This document shows positions 9,106 through 17,538 of a DNA stretch of 64,000 bases, in pieces. The notes under the pieces are model-generated. The model had not been told where the DNA came from and searched no databases. It saw nothing but the letters and a program-made list of their open reading frames with translations. Numbering within the stretch: position 1 is the stretch's first letter; the number at the start of each line of letters is the position of its first letter. Source of the stretch: Lachnospiraceae bacterium (GTDB taxonomy: Bacteria; Bacillota; Clostridia; Lachnospirales; Lachnospiraceae); contig JAILFA010000096.1 of the NCBI GenBank assembly GCA_024687125.1, forward strand, positions 1-64,000. Reading direction: 5' to 3'. The position numbers were made by a program, and so were the translations under genes.

Positions 9106-10491
9106 ATGCAAAGTGACATCAAGGGAAAAAGAGTCCTCGTGATCGGATCCGGCCTGTCGGGTGTGGGCGCGGTGCATCTGCTGCGGCAGGTCGGTGCCGT
9201 ACCGGTACTGCTTGACGAGAATGACAAACTGACGGAGGGTGAGATCCGCGCGAGACTGGAAGAGGAAGACCGCGGGGATACGCAGATCCTGCAGATGAAG
9301 CTGGCAGACATAGATCCTGACGGGCTTTCGCTCTCGGCCGTGGTACCATCTCCCGGTGTGCCGCTCGACACCCCCGGTGTCCAACGGATCAAGGCGGCGA
9401 AGATCCCTGTGTGGAGTGAGATCGAACTGGCATACCGCTTTTCGCACGGAAAACTCGCCGCGATCACCGGTACCAACGGCAAGACGACAACGACGACACT
9501 GGTCGGCGATATCGTACGTGCAGCCTTTGGGGAAAACAGGACCCATGTGGTGGGCAACATCGGGTATTCCTATGCGCAGGCGGCGCTGTCCACGAAAGAG
9601 GACAGTGTGACCGTGGCGGAGATCTCCAGTTTTCAGCTGGAGGCAGTGGAAGCGTTTCACGCCCAGGTTTCAGCGATCCTGAACCTGACGCCGGATCATC
9701 TGAACCGCCATCACACCATGGAGGAGTATGCGCGGTGCAAGGAAAACGTCACGCTGAATCAGAGCCCCGAGGAGGTCTGTGTCCTGAATTATGACAACCC
9801 GGGCACACGTGAGTTCGGAGAAAAAAGGTGCAGGCCCAGGGTTCTGTGGTTTTCTTCGCATGAAAAGCTCGCGGAGGGTCTGTATCTCGACGGCGAAAAC
9901 ATCGTCAAGGCGCACGGAGGTGACCGCACTGTGCTGATGAATGTCCATGACATGCATCTGGTCGGTCGCTGCAACGCGGAAAACGTCATGGCTGCGATCG
10001 GGATCGCGCTTTCTCTGGACATTCCGCTGGATACGATCCTGAAGGTCGTTCGAGAGTTCCGGGCGGTCGAGCACCGCATTGAATATGTGGCGACCAAAGG
10101 CGGTGTCGACTATTATAACGATTCCAAGGCGACCAATCCGGATGCCGCGATCCAGGGGATCGAAGCAATGGAAAAGCCCACGATCCTCATCGGCGGCGGC
10201 TATGACAAGGGCAGTACCTATGATGAGTGGATCGAAGCTTTTCACGGCAAGGTAAAAAAGCTCGTCCTGATCGGAGAGACCAGGGAAAAGATCGCCGGGT
10301 GCGCACGGGAGCATCAGTTCACGGACTATTGTCTGGCGGATTCCTGGGATGATGCGCTGAACATCTGCAGACAGGAGGCGAAGCCGGGAGACGCCGTGCT
10401 GCTTTCCCCCGCCTGCGCGAGCTGGGACATGTTCCCCAACTATGAAGTGCGGGGCAGGATGTTCAAGGATTTTGTCAACTCATTGCAGTAA
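9106..10491 (+). CDS. murD: UDP-N-acetylmuramoylalanine--D-glutamate ligase
   Basis: Cytoplasmic Mur ligase adding D-Glu to UDP-MurNAc-L-Ala. The N-terminal nucleotide-sugar fold starts with KRVLVIGSGLSG, the central ATPase has the P-loop GTNGKTTTTT, and the C-terminal domain has the DSKATNPDA motif. The frame is open further upstream into mraY, but ATG 9106 is preceded by GGAGG at 9093-9097 with good spacing and gives the canonical N terminus of a 461-residue protein. It is the only Mur ligase gene in the window; murC, murE and murF must lie elsewhere. Confidence 0.96.
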   Translation: MQSDIKGKRVLVIGSGLSGVGAVHLLRQVGAVPVLLDENDKLTEGEIRARLEEEDRGDTQILQMKLADIDPDGLSLSAVVPSPGVPLDTPGVQRIKAAKIPVWSEIELAYRFSHGKLAAITGTNGKTTTTTLVGDIVRAAFGENRTHVVGNIGYSYAQAALSTKEDSVTVAEISSFQLEAVEAFHAQVSAILNLTPDHLNRHHTMEEYARCKENVTLNQSPEEVCVLNYDNPGTREFGEKRCRPRVLWFSSHEKLAEGLYLDGENIVKAHGGDRTVLMNVHDMHLVGRCNAENVMAAIGIALSLDIPLDTILKVVREFRAVEHRIEYVATKGGVDYYNDSKATNPDAAIQGIEAMEKPTILIGGGYDKGSTYDEWIEAFHGKVKKLVLIGETREKIAGCAREHQFTDYCLADSWDDALNICRQEAKPGDAVLLSPACASWDMFPNYEVRGRMFKDFVNSLQ

Positions 10492-10509
10492 GAACCGGGA
10501 GGAAGTGCT

Positions 10510-11733
10510 TTGGCAGGAGACAGAGCAGCGGCGGCCCAGGGGGCCGGCAAAGAGATCATAGAGGAGAGCAGGGATAAGCGTGAGGCCGCCAAAGAGGCGG
10601 TCTGGGCTCGCTTTCACAAGGAATACTACGAGGATCTGAGTCTGATCTTTGCACTGATCTTCATGCTCGCTTTCGGCCTTGTCATGCTGTTTTCCACCAG
10701 CTCATACCAGGCGAGTCTTGAATTTGACGGGGATTCCACATATTATCTGCGTCATCAGCTGTGGGCCATGATTGCCGGCGTCGCCGCCATGTTCATCCTT
10801 TCCAGGCTGCCGTACGAATGGCTGAAAAAACTGGCGATCCCCGCGTACTTTCTTTCAATCCTGATCATCTTTCTGGTGCGGACGCCGCTGGGGTATTCCG
10901 CGAACGGCGCGAACCGCTGGTTCAGGATCGGCGGTATCTCCGTCCAGCCCGCGGAAGCCGCGAAGCTGGGCATGATCGTTTTCCTTGCCTGGTTCATCAG
11001 CAAGATGGGGAAACTCGCGGCGGAAAGAAGAGTGTTTCTGATCATCCTCGCCATTCCGCTCCCGGTCTGTTTCTTTGTTTATGCCATCACCGAAAATCTT
11101 TCGAGTGCGATCATCATCTTCGGCATCGCTGCGCTGATGCTTTTCATCGCCGTACCCGACTATAAGCGGTTTATCGTGGTCGGCGTGATCCTCGCGGTAT
11201 TTGCTGCTCTCGTGGTCTTTATCGCGATCCAGACCAAAGACAATCCCTTCAACTACAGATTCCGCCGGATCCTGATCTGGCTGGATCCCGAGGCATACGC
11301 ATCCGATACGGGCTTCCAGACGATCCAGTCGCTGTACGCGATCGGCTCCGGAAATCTCTTCGGCAAGGGTCTTGGACAGAGCATGCAGAAGCATTTCATC
11401 CCTGAAGCGCAGAACGACATGATCTTTTCCATCATCTGCGAGGAGCTCGGACTGTTCGGCGCAGTCGCCGTCATCGCGATGTTCACGATCATCATCTGGC
11501 GTCTGATGGTGATCGCGACGAATGCGCCGGATCGTTTCGGGGCACTGCTTGTCGTAGGTGTCATGGGACATATCGCGATACAGGTCATTCTCAATATCGC
11601 GGTCGTTACAAACACGATCCCCAACACGGGCATCACGCTGCCGTTCATAAGCTACGGCGGCAGTGCGGTGTTCTTCCAGCTCCTGGAGATCGGGATCTGC
11701 CTGTCTGTGGCACGGCATATCCGGGTGGGATAG
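10510..11733 (+). CDS. ftsW: Septal peptidoglycan glycosyltransferase FtsW (SEDS family)
   Basis: Polymerises lipid II at the septum together with FtsI. A hydrophilic N-terminal arm of about 40 residues precedes the multi-helix SEDS core. Landmarks are GANRWFRIGGISVQPAEAAK in the periplasmic loop, the later NDMIFSIICEELGLFGA and the closing TLPFISYGGSAVFF. The start is a TTG at 10510, chosen because GGGAGGA at 10497-10503 lies 6 bases before it. Gene position directly before divIB and ftsZ favours FtsW over SpoVE or RodA; a second SEDS gene occurs at 37942. Confidence 0.92.
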   Translation: MAGDRAAAAQGAGKEIIEESRDKREAAKEAVWARFHKEYYEDLSLIFALIFMLAFGLVMLFSTSSYQASLEFDGDSTYYLRHQLWAMIAGVAAMFILSRLPYEWLKKLAIPAYFLSILIIFLVRTPLGYSANGANRWFRIGGISVQPAEAAKLGMIVFLAWFISKMGKLAAERRVFLIILAIPLPVCFFVYAITENLSSAIIIFGIAALMLFIAVPDYKRFIVVGVILAVFAALVVFIAIQTKDNPFNYRFRRILIWLDPEAYASDTGFQTIQSLYAIGSGNLFGKGLGQSMQKHFIPEAQNDMIFSIICEELGLFGAVAVIAMFTIIIWRLMVIATNAPDRFGALLVVGVMGHIAIQVILNIAVVTNTIPNTGITLPFISYGGSAVFFQLLEIGICLSVARHIRVG

Positions 11734-11734
11734 C

Positions 11735-12478
11735 ATGAAGTTCATCAGACTCCACAAGAGTCTCTTTATCATCGGCGCGACGCTTCTGGTACTCGCGGCA
11801 GGTCTGTTTTACGCCTACCGATATGTGATGGACAACTATACGATCACGCATATCTATGTGGACGGGAACAAGCACTATACCAATGAAGAGATCATCGATA
11901 TGGTGCAGACGTCGCGGTTTTCCGGCAATTCGCTGTTCCTGAGTTTTCAGTACCGTGACAGATCGATCACCGATATCCCGTTTGTGGAGCGCATTGATGT
12001 GGACATCGTGACACGCGACACCGTCCGTGTCCATGTTTATGAAAAGATGATCGCAGGATACATCCGCTATCTCGGGAGATATATGTATTTTGACCGCGAC
12101 GGGATCGTGGTGGAGAGCTCGCAGAAACCGTCGCAGGATGTGCCGCTCGTACTGGGACTGGATTTCGATCATGTGGTGCTCTACGAAAAGCTTCCTGTGG
12201 AGAGAGAGGACATCTTTTCCGAGATTCTGGATATCACGCAGCTGCTCAGCAAGTACAGTCTGCACGCGGACCGCATCTATTTTGATGACAATTACCATGT
12301 CTATCTGTACTTCGGGGATGCCGAGGTCAGTCTCGGTGAGTCCGGTGCCATGGATGAAAAGATCATCCAACTGCAGTATATCCTGCCGAGCCTGGAGGGC
12401 AAAAAAGGAGTGCTGAGGCTGGACAACTACACGTCTTCAACGAATCAGGTGACGTTTGAGGAGCGGCTGGGCGAATAG
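11735..12478 (+). CDS. divIB: Cell division protein DivIB/FtsQ
   Basis: Bitopic septum protein that stabilises the FtsL-DivIC complex. A short cytoplasmic segment, one membrane helix (about residues 9-27), then the POTRA domain beginning TITHIYVDGNKHYTNEEI and the FtsQ/DivIB beta domain with the MYFDRDGIVVES segment. ATG 11735 lies one base after the ftsW stop; a longer frame overlapping ftsW lacks any support. 247 residues. Assignment follows topology, the POTRA start and synteny between ftsW and ftsZ. Confidence 0.9.
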   Translation: MKFIRLHKSLFIIGATLLVLAAGLFYAYRYVMDNYTITHIYVDGNKHYTNEEIIDMVQTSRFSGNSLFLSFQYRDRSITDIPFVERIDVDIVTRDTVRVHVYEKMIAGYIRYLGRYMYFDRDGIVVESSQKPSQDVPLVLGLDFDHVVLYEKLPVEREDIFSEILDITQLLSKYSLHADRIYFDDNYHVYLYFGDAEVSLGESGAMDEKIIQLQYILPSLEGKKGVLRLDNYTSSTNQVTFEERLGE

Positions 12479-12502
12479 GAAAAGGGAATCTTGAAAAAAC
12501 AG

Positions 12503-12531
12503 TTGCATGATGCACAAAATGAGGCTAAAAT
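12503..12531 (+). promoter_or_regulatory. Promoter upstream of ftsZ
   Basis: TTGCAT at 12503-12508, 17-base spacer, TAAAAT at 12526-12531, about 40 bases before the ftsZ start. It gives ftsZ-nrdR a transcription source separate from the mraZ promoter. Confidence 0.6.
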
Positions 12532-12570
12532 ATCTGCGTAACTCTGTTCTAAACCCAAAGGAGGCACATC

Positions 12571-13761
12571 GTGCTGGAAATCAAATCTAACGAGACAGAA
12601 AGCGGCTGCCGTATCATCGTCGTCGGAGTGGGCGGCGCTGGCAACAATGCGGTCAACCGAATGATCGATGAGAATATCTCCGGTGTGGAGTTTATCGGGA
12701 TGAATACGGATAAGCAGGCGCTGCAGCGCTGCAAAGCTCCGAAGCTCATCCAGATCGGCGAAAAGCTCACCAAGGGTCTTGGCTGCGGCGCGGAGCCTTC
12801 CGTGGGTCAGAAAGCGGCCGAAGAGAGCGCGGAGGAAGTCAGCGCGGCTCTGAAGGGTGCGGATATGGTTTTTGTCACCTGCGGCATGGGCGGCGGCACA
12901 GGTACCGGCGCGGCACCTGTTGTGGCAAAACTTGCCAAGGATATGGGTATCCTGACCGTCGGTGTTGTGACGCGTCCTTTCACATTTGAGGGCAAGACGC
13001 GCAAGACCAATGCGGAGATGGGTATTGCCAATATCAAGAACAGTGTTGATACGCTGATCGTCATCCCCAACGACAAGCTTCTGCAGATCGTTGACAGACG
13101 CAGTTCCATCAGCGATGCGCTCAAAAAGGCGGATGAGGTGCTCCAGCAGGCAGTGCAGGGCATCACGGATCTGATCAATGTTCCCGCGGTCATCAATCTG
13201 GACTTCGCGGATGTGCAGACTGTCATGAAGGACAAGGGCCTCGCGCATATCGGCCTTGGCTACGGCAAGGGCGACAACAAGGCGAGCGACGCCGTCAAGA
13301 TGGCGGTGGAGAGCCCGCTCCTTGAGACCAAGATCAACGGAGCGACCAATGTCATCATCAATATCTCCGGTGACATCACCCTGATGGATGCCAGCGATGC
13401 TGCGAGCTATGTCAAGGAGCTCACGGGAGACAATGTCAATATCATCTTCGGCGCGACCTATGACGAGGCGAGAAATGATACCTGCAACATCACCGTGATC
13501 GCAACCGGTATCGACGACAAGAGCCTCAAGGGACAGGGATCCGTCCGCCGTGTTGATGCCATCGCGCGTCCGACGAACACGATGTCCGTAGCGGTAGCGC
13601 AGGAGCAGGCGGAAGCAGCAGAGCAGGCAGAGCCCGCACCGGTACCGGCAGCAATGCCGCAGCAGCCTGTACCGCAGCGTTTCCCGAGCGCACCACGCGT
13701 ACCCACCACGAGCACAGTCCAGGAACAGAGCCTTAAGATCCCGGACTTCTTAAAGAGGTAA
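12571..13761 (+). CDS. ftsZ: Cell division GTPase FtsZ
   Basis: Tubulin homologue forming the Z ring. The N-terminal GTPase domain has [12 protein letters not shown] and the tubulin signature [10 protein letters not shown] near residue 107, with the T7 loop [11 protein letters not shown]. An Ala/Pro/Gln-rich linker of about 60 residues leads to the conserved C-terminal peptide KIPDFLKR that binds membrane tethers such as SepF. ftsA is absent from the window. The GTG start at 12571 is preceded by a strong AAAGGAGG site. 396 residues. nrdR follows after 4 bases. Confidence 0.98.
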   Translation: MLEIKSNETESGCRIIVVGVGGAGNNAVNRMIDENISGVEFIGMNTDKQALQRCKAPKLIQIGEKLTKGLGCGAEPSVGQKAAEESAEEVSAALKGADMVFVTCGMGGGTGTGAAPVVAKLAKDMGILTVGVVTRPFTFEGKTRKTNAEMGIANIKNSVDTLIVIPNDKLLQIVDRRSSISDALKKADEVLQQAVQGITDLINVPAVINLDFADVQTVMKDKGLAHIGLGYGKGDNKASDAVKMAVESPLLETKINGATNVIINISGDITLMDASDAASYVKELTGDNVNIIFGATYDEARNDTCNITVIATGIDDKSLKGQGSVRRVDAIARPTNTMSVAVAQEQAEAAEQAEPAPVPAAMPQQPVPQRFPSAPRVPTTSTVQEQSLKIPDFLKR

Positions 13762-13765
13762 AGAC

Positions 13766-14224
13766 ATGAAGTGTCCCTTTTGCGGAAAAGATGAGACACG
13801 GGTCATAGATTCACGTCCCGCGGATGAGAATACCTCGATCCGCAGACGGCGTGTCTGTGATTCCTGCGCCAAGCGGTTCACCACTTACGAAAAAGTGGAG
13901 ACCATTCCGCTGATCATCATCAAGAAAGACAATGTGCGTGAACCCTTCAACCGTTCCAAGATCGAGGACGGTGTTCTGCGGGCCTGCCACAAGCGTCCTG
14001 TCAGCGCTGAGCAGATCACGAGGCTGGTCGACGAGATCGAGACGGCTGTCTTCAACATGGAGCAAAAGGAAATCCCCAGCCATGTCATAGGCGAACTGGT
14101 CATGTCCAAGCTTAAGGAGCTCGACCAGGTTGCTTATGTGCGTTTCGCGTCCGTGTACCGTGAGTTCAAGGATGTCGAAACCTTTATGGAAGAACTGAAA
14201 AAAGTACTGAATCAGGAGGAATGA
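13766..14224 (+). CDS. nrdR: Transcriptional repressor NrdR
   Basis: Zinc- and nucleotide-binding repressor of ribonucleotide reductase genes. The N-terminal zinc ribbon has CPFCGK and CDSCAKRF pairs, followed by the ATP-cone ([23 protein letters not shown]). 152 residues, normal for the family. It lies 4 bases behind ftsZ with AGAGG as ribosome site, so it is probably co-transcribed. No ribonucleotide reductase gene lies in the window, so its targets are elsewhere. Confidence 0.96.
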   Translation: MKCPFCGKDETRVIDSRPADENTSIRRRRVCDSCAKRFTTYEKVETIPLIIIKKDNVREPFNRSKIEDGVLRACHKRPVSAEQITRLVDEIETAVFNMEQKEIPSHVIGELVMSKLKELDQVAYVRFASVYREFKDVETFMEELKKVLNQEE

Positions 14225-14227
14225 GTG

Positions 14228-15742
14228 ATGAAAAGAAGAAGCCTGCTTAAGAGCACGCTTCTTCCGATGATCGCCATGACAGTTCTGGCTGCTGTACTGG
14301 GCGGATGCGCAGGCGGCAAGACAGCGGACTCCTCATCCAGGATCACGATCGGCATCCCTCAGGATATCGACAGCCTTGACCCTCACTTGATGACGGCGGC
14401 AGGGACGAAAGAGGTGATGTTCAATGTGTTCGAAGGGCTTGTCAAGCCCGACGCATCAGGTGATCTTGTGCCCGCTGTAGCCAGTGAGTGGACGGTATCG
14501 GAAGACGCAATGCGCTACACCTTTACCCTGCGGGACGGGATCAGATTCCACGACGGCAGCGCGGTAACAGTGGGGGATATCAACTATTCGATTCTGCGCG
14601 CTCAGGGAACGGGCATTGTGCCCGCGCTTTCCGAGATCGCTGTTGTCAATACCCCCGACGATAAGCATGTAGAGATCGTGCTGAACCAGCCCGATTCTGA
14701 TTTTCTGTGCAATCTGACCTGCGCCGTGATCCCCGAAAAGAACACATCTCCGGAGACGACGCCCGTCGGTACCGGCCCTTATAAATTTGTCTCCCGTTCT
14801 CCGCAGGAGAATATCATTGTCACCCGTTTCGATGATTACTGGGGCGAACCGGCCGGGATCAAGGATGTCACCTTTAAGATCGAGGCCAATGCGGACGCGA
14901 TCGTCATGGATCTCGAGGGCGGCTCCGTCGACATGTTCGCGCGGATCACAAGCGCACAGAGAGACCAGCTCTCCGATAAGTTCGAGGTCTACACGGGGAC
15001 GATGAACCTCGTGCAGGCGCTGTATCTGAACAATGCCTTCGGGCCGTTCGCCGATGTGCGGGTGCGGCAGGCACTCAGCTATCTTCTCGACAGACAGGGC
15101 GTCATGAATTTTGTCTCCGACGGTGAAGGCGCAGCGCTCGGGAGCAGCATGTACCCGGCGTTTACCAAGTATTTCCTGCCGGAGCTGAATGACCTGTATC
15201 CGACCGATGTGGACAAAGCAAAGGCGCTGCTTAAGGAAGCGGGCTACGATGAAGCACATCCGCTGGAGTTTTCCATCACGGTCGCTTCCAACTATCAGCA
15301 GCATGTGGATACGGCGCAGGTACTCGCGGAGCAGTTCGCGGTTTCCGGTGTTGTCAAGGCATCGATCAATACCGTGGAATGGAACACCTGGCTGTCCGAG
15401 ACCTATAAGGCGAGAAATTATGAGGCGACGGTCGTTGGCGTGGACGCATCGACGCTTTCAGCGACGGCGCTGCTTTCCCGTTTCCAGTCCGACGCCGACA
15501 ACAATTTTGTCAACTACAGCAGTCCGGAGTATGACAAAGCCTATCAGGAGGCGATGTCCGCCGTGGATGATGCTGCCAAGACCGAGGCATACAAAAAGTG
15601 CGAGAGGATCCTCGCTCAGGATGCTGCCAGTGTGTATATTCAGGATCTGCCGTGTTTTGTCGCGCTGAATAAAAAGTACACGGGGTATCAGTTCTATCCC
15701 CTTTATGTACAGGATGTCGCGGCACTGAAGCCCGCTGAGTGA
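14228..15742 (+). CDS. Peptide ABC transporter substrate-binding lipoprotein
   Basis: Family 5 extracellular solute-binding protein (OppA/DppA type). A signal peptide ends in the lipobox LGGC near residues 24-27, so the mature protein is a membrane-anchored lipoprotein processed after Lgt. Family features include the IGIPQDIDSLDPHL start, the YTFTLRDGIRFHDG strand pair and PVGTGPYKF. I choose ATG 14228 because AGGAGGA at 14214-14220 is 7 bases upstream; a GTG directly before it is too close. The following genes encode both permeases and a fused ATPase, making a complete uptake system. Peptides are the usual substrate, but nickel or other cargos occur in this family. Confidence 0.9.
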   Translation: MKRRSLLKSTLLPMIAMTVLAAVLGGCAGGKTADSSSRITIGIPQDIDSLDPHLMTAAGTKEVMFNVFEGLVKPDASGDLVPAVASEWTVSEDAMRYTFTLRDGIRFHDGSAVTVGDINYSILRAQGTGIVPALSEIAVVNTPDDKHVEIVLNQPDSDFLCNLTCAVIPEKNTSPETTPVGTGPYKFVSRSPQENIIVTRFDDYWGEPAGIKDVTFKIEANADAIVMDLEGGSVDMFARITSAQRDQLSDKFEVYTGTMNLVQALYLNNAFGPFADVRVRQALSYLLDRQGVMNFVSDGEGAALGSSMYPAFTKYFLPELNDLYPTDVDKAKALLKEAGYDEAHPLEFSITVASNYQQHVDTAQVLAEQFAVSGVVKASINTVEWNTWLSETYKARNYEATVVGVDASTLSATALLSRFQSDADNNFVNYSSPEYDKAYQEAMSAVDDAAKTEAYKKCERILAQDAASVYIQDLPCFVALNKKYTGYQFYPLYVQDVAALKPAE

Positions 15743-15769
15743 TCGTTCTCATAAGGGCGGCCGTCGGCT

Positions 15770-16714
15770 ATGCGCTACGCACTGAAAAAACTGATCTCCG
15801 CGATCGTAACGCTCTTTGTCGTTTCGGTCGCGGTCTTTTTTGCCTTCGCGGTTATCCCGGGGGATCCGGCTCTCAGAAAGCTCGGAACTCAGGCGACGCC
15901 GGAGGCACTCGAGATGATGCGTTCCCGGATGGGACTGGATCAGCCGCTTCCCGTGCGGTATGTGCAGTGGGTCGCCGCCTTCTTCACCGGAGATATGGGG
16001 ACCTCCTTTTCCTATGATATCCCTGTAGGCACTCTGCTTGGCGACAAGCTTCCGGTCACCGGATTCCTGGTACTTTTTTCCTTTGTGCTTCTTGTGGTAC
16101 TGTCGATCCCGCTGAGCATCTGGCATGCCAAGCACGAGAACAGCCGCCTTGACCGGGCGATGCTGGTGGCCGGGCAGGTTATCATGGCTGTGCCGCCGTT
16201 TTTCATGGGGATCCTGCTGACCTTTTTCTTCGGCATCGTCTTAAAACTCTTTACACCGGGGGGATATGTCTCGTGGCAGACGGATCCCGGGCGGTTTCTT
16301 GCTTATCTGTTCTGGCCTTCGCTTGCGATCGCGCTGCCCCGTGTGGCGATGACGGTCAAGCTTTTCAGAGCCGAGATGCTCCGGGAAGCGGGCAGGGATT
16401 ATGTCCGGACGGCATACAGCCGCGGACATTCCACGATGGATGTGCTTTACCGGCATGTGCTGAAAAACGCGTTCCTGCCGCTCCTTACCTTTCTTGCCAT
16501 GAACCTGACGGATATGGTGGCCGGGAGTGTCGTGATCGAGCAGGTCTTCGGGATCCCCGGTTTCGGACGGTTCCTCCTGGTGTCGATCCTGGGACGGGAT
16601 TATCCGGTCGTTGAAGCGATCATCATGGGCCTGACGGCGTTTATCATCCTGGTGAACCTGGTGACGGATCTGCTGTACCGTGCCATCGATCCCAGGATCG
16701 AGGAGGCGTCATGA
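15770..16714 (+). CDS. Peptide ABC transporter permease, DppB type
   Basis: Inner-membrane permease subunit of the BPD_transp_1 family with six predicted helices. N terminus MRYALKKLISAIVTLFVVSVAVF is typical of DppB/OppB (Arg/Lys then a long helix with a following large external loop). The EAA-type coupling loop can be seen as RDYVRTAYSRGHSTMDVLYRHVLKNAFLP, the site contacting the ATPase. 314 residues. The ribosome site is weak. It overlaps the next permease as ATGA, so expression of the two is coupled. Confidence 0.9.
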   Translation: MRYALKKLISAIVTLFVVSVAVFFAFAVIPGDPALRKLGTQATPEALEMMRSRMGLDQPLPVRYVQWVAAFFTGDMGTSFSYDIPVGTLLGDKLPVTGFLVLFSFVLLVVLSIPLSIWHAKHENSRLDRAMLVAGQVIMAVPPFFMGILLTFFFGIVLKLFTPGGYVSWQTDPGRFLAYLFWPSLAIALPRVAMTVKLFRAEMLREAGRDYVRTAYSRGHSTMDVLYRHVLKNAFLPLLTFLAMNLTDMVAGSVVIEQVFGIPGFGRFLLVSILGRDYPVVEAIIMGLTAFIILVNLVTDLLYRAIDPRIEEAS

Positions 16715-17538
16715 AGCGCGCGGGCCGGAAGTTTTCTCAATACTGGCGGGGCAACGTGATGTTCCGTGTAGGTTTTGTCCTCACTGCGGTCATGCTGCTT
16801 TTTGTCCTGATCGGTGCCATTCATACCCCGTATCCGCCGACGGCGATGAACGAGGGGGCAAAGCTCTCGGGATTTACGCCGGCTCATCCGCTGGGGACCG
16901 ACCATCTGGGCAGGGATATGCTCTCGCGCCTGATGACCGGTGCGGGAACCACGCTCCTCATCGCGCTCGGAACGGTTCTGATCGGAGCCTTCTGCGGGTC
17001 CGTGATCGGAGCGCTCTGCGGATATTTCGGCGGACTCCTTGATGAGTCACTGATGCGCATTGTTGATGCTCTGTTCGCGTTTCCGAGCATTCTTCTTGCC
17101 CTGCTGTTCGTTTCTCTCTTCGGAAGCGGACGCTACCATGTCATTATCGCGCTGGGGATCGCGTTCATCCCGAGCTTTGCCCGCACAGTGCGCGGCGAGT
17201 TTCTCAGGGAGCGCGGCAGAGATTATGTGACGAGCGCCAGACTGCACGGCGTATCACATCTCAGGATCATCTTTTTCCATATCCTGCCCAATGCCGGGGA
17301 TGTGCTTCTCTCGTCGGTGCTGATCGGTTTTAACAACGCGGTGCTCGCGGAAGCCGGACTTTCCTTTCTGGGGATCGGCGTACAGCCTCCGGATGCTTCT
17401 CTCGGAAGGATGCTCTCCGAGTCACAGCAGTATCTGTTTAAGGCGCCGATGTCCGCGCTGCTCCCCGGATTTTTGCTTGTATGGATGATCCTCGGGTTTT
17501 CACTCGCGGGAGAGGGGGTGCGTGCCGGTGAACGATAA
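16711..17538 (+). CDS. Peptide ABC transporter permease, DppC type
   Basis: Second permease subunit. A cytoplasmic arm and first helix are followed by the DppC-specific segment HPLGTDHLGRDMLSRLMTG, then the helical core with the coupling loop GRDYVTSARLHGVSHLRI. 275 residues. A GAGGAGG site precedes the ATG. The 3' end overlaps the ATPase gene by 17 bases in a different frame. Together with the neighbours it completes a Dpp/Opp-type importer. Confidence 0.9.
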   Translation: MKRAGRKFSQYWRGNVMFRVGFVLTAVMLLFVLIGAIHTPYPPTAMNEGAKLSGFTPAHPLGTDHLGRDMLSRLMTGAGTTLLIALGTVLIGAFCGSVIGALCGYFGGLLDESLMRIVDALFAFPSILLALLFVSLFGSGRYHVIIALGIAFIPSFARTVRGEFLRERGRDYVTSARLHGVSHLRIIFFHILPNAGDVLLSSVLIGFNNAVLAEAGLSFLGIGVQPPDASLGRMLSESQQYLFKAPMSALLPGFLLVWMILGFSLAGEGVRAGER

